DNA of 64,000 nucleotides, taken from the NCBI RefSeq assembly GCF_048771995.1, contig NC_133034.1, positions 5,219,001-5,283,000 of the forward strand, in the 5' to 3' direction. The DNA is from Taeniopygia guttata. Lineage: Eukaryota; Chordata; Aves; Passeriformes; Estrildidae. The notes below the pieces were generated by a model that was given only the letters and a program-made list of their open reading frames with translations, did not search any database and was not told the origin of the DNA. Shown here piece by piece: positions 1 through 8,600 of the stretch. Made by a program: the position numbers and the translations under genes. Each line of letters begins with the position of its first letter. Position 1 is the stretch's first letter.

Positions 1-86
1 CTCCCCTGCGAGCGAGAACAAGTTATTACAATAAAACCTCACTTCTCAGGGCAGGAAAAGTGATTTTCTCCCATTCCTGCCTCCAG

Positions 87-231
87 ATGAATACTTCAGC
101 CAGGGCTGTGCTCCCGGGTCTCCTCCCACCTCCCGCCTCTGCCAGCTGTGCAAGGGCTCAGGGGGCGTCCCTCCGGAGAAGTGCGTTGCCAGCAGCCACG
201 AGCAGTACTACGGCTACACCGGAGCTTTACG
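87..231 (+). CDS. TF: TF exon with C-lobe Tyr iron ligand
   Basis: The exon follows the acceptor CTCCAG and ends at ACG before GTACGT. It starts two bases into a codon (..AT, Asp) and encodes [19 protein letters not shown] onward to GYTGAL. The YYGYTGA motif carries an iron-binding tyrosine. Bases 1-86 are the end of the preceding TF intron. Confidence 0.93.
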
Positions 232-2362
232 GTACGTGCTGGGGACAGCCAGGCTGCCTCAGTGTCCTGGGGCTGGTCACAGGGGGTAGGTCACAGCTGG
301 AGTACAGCCTCAGGTCCACACTAACTCTTTTTCTCCATTACACCACTGAAAGTGCATATCTCTGTAGTACTACACATGTGCCACATGCTTTTCCTTTGCT
401 TTCTGAAAACAGATGTGAAATATCCCCGTTCTGTAAAACTCGTGTCCTGGTGCCTCCAGGAAAACACAGAGAGGCACAAGCCCTGCCACACTGGCAGAAG
501 TGCTCCTCTTTTAACATAAATAAGGAGCTTAAAATCTGTGTTTCAGATATATTTAAAATATTTGTGGCAGGGCTCCTAGACCTGGATGTTCTTGTAGATT
601 AATTGTACAGAATAAGACTCAAGTCTAAATCAAATCTGTGGGAAAGGGACAGGATACAAGCACTTATATCACTGGCCTCTTTTTCTACTTCCCAGGTGTC
701 TGGTTGAGCAGGGGGATGTGGCCTTTATCAAGCATTCCATCGTTGAGGAGAACACTGATGGTACGTGGTCAGGGCTGCTTTCCCCATCTGCATAACTGCT
801 TAGGCAGTGTTGAGGCTGATGTTCTCCTGCTATGCAAGCACTCTGAATCTCCAAACCCATTCTCTTTAAAGGCAAAAATACAGAAAGCTGGGCCAAAGAT
901 CTGAAAATGGACTCATTTGAGTTGCTGTGCACTGATGGGCAGCGGGCAAATGTCATGGATTACAGAAAATGCCACCTGGCCAAAGTCCCGACCCATGCTG
1001 TGATGGCACGTCCTGAGAAAGCATCCCAAGTCCGTGACATGCTGGAGAACCAAGAGGTTTGTAGTGCTGAGAGTAGAAGAAATATTATGAGGTTGCTCTG
1101 ATTTTTCCCAAGTCAGTGTGAGGTGGAAGCTTTAACCTCACTGCTATGGGTTGACAGCCTTGTCCCTTGGCCTCCTCCTTCCTCCATCCCTTCCCAAGTG
1201 CTCTTTCTCCTCTGCCACCCTAGCAAACACACCTTTAGGTGCCAGTGGGATTGCAGCTGTTGCTGCTGGCACACTGTGCTTGTGTGACATGAGTTTATCA
1301 CCTCCTTTCTGGCCTCTGCTCCTGCTGGGGTGTATCAGAACCTCCTTTGTGGTGCCTGGTCTGTGCCACAGCTGGGTCAGGCTCAGCCCCAGAGCAGGCT
1401 CCCTGCACACACACAGCTGAGCAGAACCAGGCTAAACTGTCTCTGTTTCTCCCTGCAAACATTAATATCGGCTCCACCATCAGGGTCTGGTGAGAGGCAC
1501 CTGGGGCCTTTTGCTTCTACTCATGGTTAAGTTACAGGACCTGCTGGCAGCATTTCTGCACATAGGGACAAGAAATGTGCCTACCAGTGCCTCCCTCCTC
1601 TAAGCATACAGACAGAAGGTTCAATCCTAAATTTCTGGACCCTGGCTTGGGGCTTCCTGGGCTGATGGTGAAGAACCAGGAAGAAGAAGTAGGCCAGCTT
1701 TCTACTTCTCTCCTCTTTGTGCCTTTATTTCAGAAGCTGTTTGGAGCAAAAGGAACCAGGAAAGAAGATTTCAATATGTTTGCATATGAATCCAAGGATC
1801 TTCTCTTTAAAGACCGGACAAAGTGCCTGATCAAGCTCCGCGATGGAATGTCGTACAAGGAGTTCCTTGGAGATAAATACTATGCTTCACTTGCCAGCCT
1901 CAACACCTGCAATCCATCAGGTAACTGGAACAGCCCCAGAGGAAGTCCCGAATTGCAGTTCTTACCTTGCAGGCATGAGCAATTTCTTCTGGAACTGTCC
2001 ATTCAGTTCCTTTAAAGGGAGAAGATGCCAATATTCTTTTCTCAAAGTTCCTTGGGTGAACTGAGAACAGACTTAAAGTCTGCTGCTCTGGCAGCAATGT
2101 GAATAAAAGACTTTTCCTCACCTTTAGAAAATAGGGACTTTGAGAAACAGCATAGAGAACCCCCCTGGACCCAGCAGTGTGGGATCTGTGGTTAAAGTCC
2201 TTTTTTTGTGGCACACTGTGGATTTTCCATGGTGTGACATTGTTGGCATGGCTGGGTGTGTGCTGGTGGGATGGAAGTGTATAAAAGCAAGATCTGAACT
2301 TCTCCCTGTCCTTTCCCTTTCCAGATCTTCTCCAGGTGTGCACCTTCCTTGCAGACAAGTAG
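87..2362 (+). CDS. TF: Ovotransferrin/serotransferrin, C-terminal part (last five coding exons)
   Basis: Secreted bilobal iron(III) carrier; in birds the same gene makes serum transferrin and egg-white ovotransferrin. The window holds the end of the C-lobe in exons 87-231, 696-760, 872-1056, 1734-1920 and 2325-2362, all with AG/GT borders and matching phases. The joined peptide reads like chicken ovotransferrin, for example [63 protein letters not shown] and [10 protein letters not shown]. Two of the four C-lobe iron ligands fall here: the Tyr in YYGYTGA and the His in VPTHAV (human Y517 and H585 equivalents). Both are kept, as are the paired cysteines. The N-lobe and the first part of the C-lobe lie left of the window, so the gene is cut by the edge. 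No break is seen. SRPRB follows on the same strand. Confidence 0.96.
696..760 (+). CDS. TF: TF exon, [14 protein letters not shown] segment
   Basis: A 65-base exon between acceptor TTCCCAG and donor GTACGT. It encodes [21 protein letters not shown], the well conserved transferrin stretch just after the tyrosine ligand, and both borders split a codon. Confidence 0.93.
872..1056 (+). CDS. TF: TF exon with C-lobe His iron ligand
   Basis: A 185-base exon from acceptor TTTAAAG to donor GTTTGT. It encodes the segment from [12 protein letters not shown] to RDMLENQE and contains VPTHAV, whose histidine is the fourth C-lobe iron ligand. Confidence 0.93.
1734..1920 (+). CDS. TF: TF penultimate coding exon
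   Basis: A 187-base exon from acceptor TTATTTCAG to donor GTAACT. It encodes [19 protein letters not shown] to SLNTCNPS, matching the end of the avian ovotransferrin C-lobe. Confidence 0.93.
2325..2362 (+). CDS. TF: TF last coding exon and stop
   Basis: After acceptor TTTCCAG the exon reads [12 protein letters not shown] and stops at TAG 2360-2362. Chicken ovotransferrin ends in the closely similar DILQMCSFLEGK. The last cysteine of the C-lobe is kept. Confidence 0.92.
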
Positions 2363-2565
2363 TGAGATGGGAAGGATCCTTGAAGTGAGGGAGAAAACCT
2401 CAAGCCATGACTCCTCTCGTACCCTCAGCAGCGAACACTGACCTGCGGAGGGCCCTCTGCCTTCACTGCTTTCTCTGCCCTCCCTCACCACTCTGAAAGT
2501 AGCTCTTTGACACGTCACAATTCTCTGCTGCCAGCACAGCAAAAAATAAAATTTAAAATCTAAAC
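2363..2565 (+). terminator. TF: TF 3' UTR with poly(A) signal
   Basis: The 3' untranslated region is about 200 bases long. A canonical AATAAA sits at 2545-2550, so cleavage is expected at about 2560-2570. Confidence 0.8.
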
Positions 2566-3206
2566 TGGTGTCCTGAGATTTTTCTAAATGGCCCTTAAGC
2601 CCAATCCTTCCTCAGTGCCTCCCACTGTAGGACAGTGACAGATATCAGCATGGCTTTTGTCACTTACTGCTGCCCCTTAAGGAAATTTCTTGCACCATCT
2701 GCCAAAGCAAAATGGATTGAATGTACCCTGGAGCCTAATTAACAGATGCTTTGTGCTCTCTGTGCTTTTGCTTTGCTCAGATTATCCCAATGTCTCCCAA
2801 GCAGGTGAGGGTTCCCCAGTGTGGTTGGGACACAGGAAGAGGGAGAGTATTTGTGTCAGGGAAGCTGAAGAAATAAAAACCACTCCAAACCAAAATAATA
2901 CAGTGGGTGTAAGATGGGAGATGTGAACAGAAGCTGCTGTGTCTCAGATCTCAGCTGGCTGGCTCTGAGTCCCTTCCAGCAGGCAGGACTCATTGAGCAC
3001 ATACATGTATTGATGGGGAGAGTCCAGGCTTAGGCTTCCTTTCTGGAAAAATCTAGGATTTGCTTGGAAATGTGTTTGTTTTGGCAGTCTGTCTGACCAG
3101 TGCTGCTGACCTGAAAACAAACATGTAGGTAGTTTTGCCTGATTCCGAATCACAGTGAAAATAAAAAGGCAAGACAAAAAGGGCTGCTGAAGCTCTCTGC
3201 TCCAGA
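2566..3206. other. TF-SRPRB spacer, no feature seen
   Basis: Ordinary intergenic DNA. I see no exon, clear repeat or RNA gene. Confidence 0.6.
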
Positions 3207-3386
3207 GGAACAGCCTGGGCTCATCCAGAGTGTCCCAATCCTGGAACAGCCTGGGCTCATCCAGAGTGTCCCAAACCTGGAACAGCCTGGGCTCATCCAG
3301 GGTGTCCCAAACCTGGAACAGCCTGGGCTCATCCAGGGTGTCCCAATCCTGGAACAGCCTGGCTCATCCAGGGTGTCCCAGACCTG
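3207..3386. repeat. 36-bp minisatellite, five copies
   Basis: Units begin with GGAACAGCCTGG at 3207, 3243, 3279, 3315 and 3351, an exact 36-bp period apart. Each contains CTCATCCAG and GTGTCCCA. Copies differ at a few positions (AGAGTG/AGGGTG, AATCC/AAACC), and the last has lost a G. It is open in several frames but not coding. Confidence 0.93.
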
Positions 3387-3809
3387 CTGTCAAGGCAAGT
3401 GTGGAGGAGCTGCTGAGAGCACAAAGCTCCTGGCTTTGAGGGAATGAATATTTTGATGATTTTTGGATGCATATGGTAAGTGTGGTGAGAAGTCTACCAG
3501 CCTGGCTGAAAATCCCCCTGGATGGCAGAAATGCAGAATGTGACAGGAAAGGATGAAATGTAGTCCCTTGGTTTACCTAGAATGAATACACTGGACAGGT
3601 GGTTTTTTTAACCCATTTTTCAAAATTAGCAAAGAAATAGAATCAGTGCCTCTAACAGACTGTTTCTACAATTCAGTATGCATAATGTTAAGTTAGAAAG
3701 TAAGAAAGTTGGAAAACTTCCCCCCAAAAAAGCTGCACCATCTGCATTTCATGTCAGGTGTAAGCCCTTGTCCCATAGGTAGAAGGCATTAAAGGATAAA
3801 AAGAACCTC
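3387..3809. other. Spacer without recognised features
   Basis: AT-leaning DNA with short homopolymers. No exon or repeat family could be assigned. Confidence 0.5.
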
Positions 3810-4054
3810 ACTAGAGGATCACTCAAGCTGGAAGAGACCTCTGAGTATCTCCAGTCCAATCTCCTTCTCAAGGAAAAGAATCAGCCAGTGTGCTCAGGGC
3901 TTCAACTCCCTGGGCAGGCTCTCCTGCTCCTGGCAGCTCCCAAAGGAGAACATTCCTCTCATAGCCACTTGGAACCTGCTTCCTTTCAATGTATTCCCGT
4001 CACTTCTCACCCTGCACCACTGTGGGAAGCCTGGCTCTGCTTCCTGATGCCTGG
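3810..4054 (-). repeat. CR1-like LINE fragment, reverse orientation
   Basis: The opening (CAAGCTGGAAGAGACCTCTG, then CCAGTCCAATCT) resembles the reverse complement of a CR1 3' end. The distal part from about 3985 is shared almost exactly with 5909-6040, inside SRPRB intron 2. The boundary with the next CR1 piece is uncertain. Confidence 0.5.
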
Positions 4055-5388
4055 TACAAACAGCCTGGGACAAAACAGCCCCATGGGATGCTCCAGGCTG
4101 GGGACAGAGCGGCTGGGAATCTGGGAAAGGCCCTGGAGGTGCTGGTGACAGCGGCCAGACACGAGCCCAGGTGTGCCCAGGTGGGCAAGAGGCCAATGGC
4201 CCCTGGGCTGTCCCAGCCATGGTGGGTCCAGCAGGCCCAGGGCAGTGACTGTCCCCTGTGCTGGGACCTGTGAGGCACCTCCAGCCCTGGGGACACTTCT
4301 GGGCCCAGCAATTCGGGAAGGACATTGAGGGGCTGGAGCGTGTCCAGGGAAGGGAACGGAGCTGGGAAGGGAATGGAGCCCCAGGAGTGGCTGAGTGTTG
4401 GAATTTGTGGGTATTGATGATTTTGAGATTGTAGAAAGTATTTGTCTTTTTGCTCTGTTGCTAAAGAAGAAGCTATAGTTTGTTTGTGCTGTTTTTAAGG
4501 TTGTTTATTTTTGTTTATCTATAACATGTTCTGCTGCCCTGCCGCAGGTTTGTTTTGCAGGGCAGTGTGCGGGGCTCTGCCCCTCAGTGGGATGGTATAA
4601 ACATTATATACTAGAAATTACGTGTACTATATTTATAATAATGTGCTAATATTTATCATTTACGTTGAACAGTGTGTCTCCAGCTTAAACTAATAGAAAA
4701 ATGCTAACATTACTAAGAACATGGAGGTAAGGAAGAAGAAGAAGGAAGAATAGGATTAGGCCCACTTTCTTCTATCTTAGAACTCCTGACCCCCCTGTAC
4801 AAAGTAAAACCCTCCTGTACAGGTGTTAAAACCCCCCTGTACAATACTAAAAAATTTTACCCTCTAATTTGTGACTACTTTTACTATACTATTTAACTCT
4901 CTGTGACTGCTTATTCTACCTTTAAAGTTGGTAATTCATTCTATGGTTCAAACTTAAAATCATAGCTGTTTTCTGCTGCTTGCCAGGGTCTAAAATGCTT
5001 CTGACCAAGGCCTGGAACCTCTGAAAATGTCTGAGGGACATTTTGAGTTCCGACAGCTGAGGAGGCTGGAAAGGGGCTCAGCCTGGAGAAAAAGCTGACG
5101 GGGGGACCCTGTGGCTCTGCACAGCTCCTGACAGGAGGGGACAGCCGGAGGTTTGGGCTCTGCTCCCAGTGAACAGGACACGGAGAAACAGCCTTGAGTT
5201 GTGCTGAGGGGTTCAGGTTGGACATCAGGAATTTCTTCTTTGCAGAACAAGCTGCCCAGCCCTGGCACATCTGCCTGGGATTTAAAAGCCCTGTGTACGT
5301 GGCACTTCGGGACACGGCTCTGCGGTGGCCCTGGCAGCGCTGGGGTCACGGAACTTTTCCAGCCTAAACCATTCCATGTTTCTCCAGG
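4055..5388 (+). repeat. CR1 LINE 3' portion, split by a solo LTR
   Basis: The left part (to 4395) has the CR1 motifs GTGCCCAGGTGGGCAAGA, AAGGACATTGAGGGGCTGGA and GCGTGTCCAGGGAAGGGAA. The right part (from 5056) resumes with CAGCCTGGAGAAA, TTGGACATCAGGAATTTCTT and the CR1 terminal block CAGCCTAAACCATTCCATG. The LTR at 4396-5055 interrupts it. The element ends about 125 bp before the SRPRB start codon. Confidence 0.85.
4396..5055. mobile_element. Solo LTR of an endogenous retrovirus, class II-like
   Basis: A 660-bp element beginning TGTTGGAA and ending TTCCGACA (TG...CA with short inverted ends). It is flanked by the direct repeat GCTGAG at 4390-4395 and 5056-5061. A 6-bp target duplication is usual for beta/alpha-like (ERVK) elements. 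No internal retroviral genes are present, so it is a solo LTR fossil, inserted after the CR1 it splits. Its clean ends and matching duplication suggest a fairly young age (inference). Orientation is not settled. Confidence 0.88.
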
Positions 5389-5389
5389 C

Positions 5390-5512
5390 TCCCCCGGGGC
5401 GTCCCTGCGGTCCCAGCGCCTCAGGGGGAGAACTACATCTCCCGTGAGCCCCCGCGCCCGCGCTTCCCGGCGTGCCGCGCGGCCGGAGGCGGGGGCGGCC
5501 ACGCGTGCGGCC
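5390..5512 (+). promoter_or_regulatory. SRPRB: SRPRB GC-rich promoter and 5' UTR
   Basis: The CR1 ends near 5388 and is followed at once by GC-rich DNA rich in CpG. AACTACATCTCCC at 5431-5443 resembles the ACTACAATTCCC element common near housekeeping start sites (ZNF143/GFY type). A GC box (GAGGCGGGGGCGG) lies at 5486-5498. No TATA box is seen. The start codon context GCGGCCATGG is strong. The exact start site is inferred. Confidence 0.6.
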
Positions 5513-5618
5513 ATGGCGGGCGGGCTGGAGCCGCACCTGGCGGCGCTGCGGCGGGAGCTGGGCGGCCCCGCCGCGCTCTCCGTGCTCGTCGCGCTCATCG
5601 TCGTCGCCGTCACCTTCC
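5513..5618 (+). CDS. SRPRB: SRPRB exon 1
   Basis: Encodes residues 1-35 (MAGGLEPHLAALRRELGG, then the start of the membrane segment). The donor GTGAGT splits the Leu36 codon. Confidence 0.94.
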
Positions 5619-8600
5619 GTGAGTTGCGGGAACCTCCCTTTCCCCCCGCCTCGCGGCCTGCTGAGGGCGCGGCGGTGCCGGCGGGCTCGGGTGTCCCGTT
5701 GGGCTCGGGTGTCCCGTTGGGCTCGGGTGTCCCGTTGGGCTCGGGTGTCCCGTTCTCCTCAGGCTCCTCTCTCCCGCAGTGATCTGGCGGTTCGTGCAGG
5801 GCAGGAGGAGCGGCCGGAGCGCCGTGCTGCTGCTGGGCCTGTGCGACGCGGGGAAGACGCTGCTGTTCGCGCGGGTGAGCGGGGAGGGCGCGGGGGCCTC
5901 AATGTATTCAATGTATTTCCGTCACTTCTCACCCTGCACCACTGTGGGAAGCCTGGCTCTGCTTCCTGATGCCTGGTACAAACAGCCTGGGACAAAACAG
6001 CCCCGTGGGATGCTCCAGGCTGGGGACAGAGCGGCTGGGAAGCTGGAAAAAGCTGTTTTGCGTCCCGTGGGACGGAGGGGCGGGAGTTCCCTTTAGTTCG
6101 GTTTGTAGTCTTTTAATGGATCTTAAAAGGTGGGGTTTGTAGCTGTAAGGAGGGACGGAGAGCGAGTTGTGTCTACCACGGAGCGTCCAAGGAAATTGCG
6201 TTTTGGTTTGAATTTGTCATAGTAAAAGGCTTAGGGATACTTGAGCGCACCGCAGTCTGCGGCAGCTCCAATCTCTGTAAGCAGGCACAGCACCCCAGGG
6301 AACGCTGGAGCTGTGCCAAGGGACTTGAGGTTGGATATCGGGGTGGTGGGGCAATGGACGGGTTCCCCGGGGAATGGGCACGGCCCCAAGGCTGCCAGAG
6401 CTCCAGGAGAGTTTGGACAATGCTCTCAGGTACTGGCTGGGATTGTTGGGGTGTCCGCAGGGCCATGAGTTGGGCTGATGATCCTGGCGGATCCCTTCCA
6501 ACTCTGGATATTCTGTTACTGCCAAGTCTGAAAAAGAAAGGGGCACAGCCATGCTTACCGTGGTCCCAGCTGGAAAACCCCGAAGGATTTGCAGGCACGC
6601 TCTCTTCCTTCTTGTTTTATTGGAGATTCACAATTTAAATATACAGTTACTTTCCTAGTGACCATTTTTTAATTAAGTGGAGGAAGTGACCCCGGCAGTA
6701 GTTTCCTGCAGGAAATTGAGATCAGGTCTCCGATGCCCATTACCTCGTCAGAGAATTTCAGTTTCTGAGGAGGCTGAAGGTGGTGTTGGTGTGGTTTGGG
6801 GTGGGGGCCTCCCGGGCTGTTGGTTCTGAGGCCGTGCCTGTTCCCGCAGCTGCTGTCGGGGCGGTACCGCGACACCCAGACTTCCATCACCGACAGCTCT
6901 GCCGTCTACAGGCTCAGCCAGGACAAGGTGAGTGCACGGCCTCAGCTCTGGGTGCATCCTTTTCCTGCTCCCCCTGCTAAACCTGGGAATTTTTGTGCTG
7001 CTCATGCCCCCGTTTGAGCGCAGGACAGGACTTTTTCCAGGCGTGGCATGCTGAGAAAGTCACGCAGTACTGGGATGTAGAATGTATTAGTGGGCTTCAC
7101 AGGTTATTTTTCCTTTGCTTGTAAAACAGTGAAACATTTCTGACTGAAAACTACACCTGTGGGTTGGAGTAGGAGGGAGCTCTGGGGGTTTCAGTGTTCT
7201 GTTGCATTGGTTTATTTCCTCAGCAGTAATTTCTGTTTCTGCCAAGAAAACCTGAAATTAAAAACTTTATCGGGTTTAAGCAGAGGTGCCAGCTGGACTT
7301 TATGTGGTCCCAGAAAGGATTTTGTTATTTTTAGGTCCTGGACTTTAGGTGCTGTTATTTTTATGTTCACAGATCTGGGAGTTTTCAGGTTTTGAGCATT
7401 CATTCTGGAAGTCTCTTATGCTGGCTGCACATGTGGCAGGGAGAGCAGAATGCTGGCAGCACCTTAACTTATGGTGAATTGTGAAAGTAGAGGATGGTTT
7501 TGTGACTTCACCTTCTCAGTTGTTATTAACAACAGTGATAATGAGGTTAAAAACTTTGTAAAAGAGCGTGCAGGGTTTTTGAAAAAATTTTCCTGTTTTG
7601 TGTCTCTTTCGTTGATCAGACAAGTATTTGCAAGGCAGATTGCTTTTTTGATTCTTTTTTTAACCATAGCCGAGGTTCCCAGTAAAATCCAAGAGCAGTG
7701 GGCAGGAAGGGGCTCCTGCAGCCTTATCTGGAGAGCAGTGACGTGGCCCTGCTCGGCCGAGTGTTCTCTCCCACGTCCTGGCTTTGGCTCTTGCCTTTCC
7801 TGGGAAGGGAAACCTTTGCAGCCTCCAGTTAAAAAAGGCTCTTGCCAAGGCATTTTTGTGTTATTCCCAGCAAGGTTTGGTGTATTTAGGGAGGCTTGGT
7901 GTGTGACCAGGTGAGACTGTAGGGTTGTGTTCTGTGTCAGAGGCAGATGGGGTTGTGCCTTCAGGACACAAATCCAGGGTCAGACTGCTTTTCCCAGTCT
8001 GTGAACCGCAGGAACCCTCAGATCAGGTGTTAATTCCTTCTTGCCTGTGTTCCAGAGCACTAATGTGACCTTGATCGACCTTCCAGGCCATGAGAGTCTG
8101 AGGCTGCAGTTCTTGGAGAGGTTCAAGGCCGCAGCCAGGTAACCTGGAGGGGATCAGCAGGGCAGGAGGGGTTGAATCATCCTTTGGAAAGGGATAAACC
8201 AAATGAAATGAGGGTGCTGGGAATGCTGTGAGCTGGGCTGCCCTGAGAGTCAGAGCTTTGCTGTGGGGTGGTGCTGGTTAATTTTTACTTTGCCTTCACA
8301 GAATATCTTGAGTTGGAAGGGGCCCACAAGGAGCATCGAGTTCAGCTCCTGACCCTGCACAGGACAATCCCAAAATCGCATCATGAATTTCTTGCTTATC
8401 TGTGCTTGTGGTGCACCAGGAGGCAAAGCCACTGCAGCAGGGAGGTCTAGGGGATGTGGGATATCCTGGGGCAGACAGGGGAAAAGTTCCTGCTGGAGCT
8501 GGCCATGGGATGTGTTTCAGGCAGCACATGTTGCGAGCCTACGCTTGGGCTGGGTCAGACCAGATGTGGAAATCTCAGCCCAGGCTGGAATGCTTGCAGG

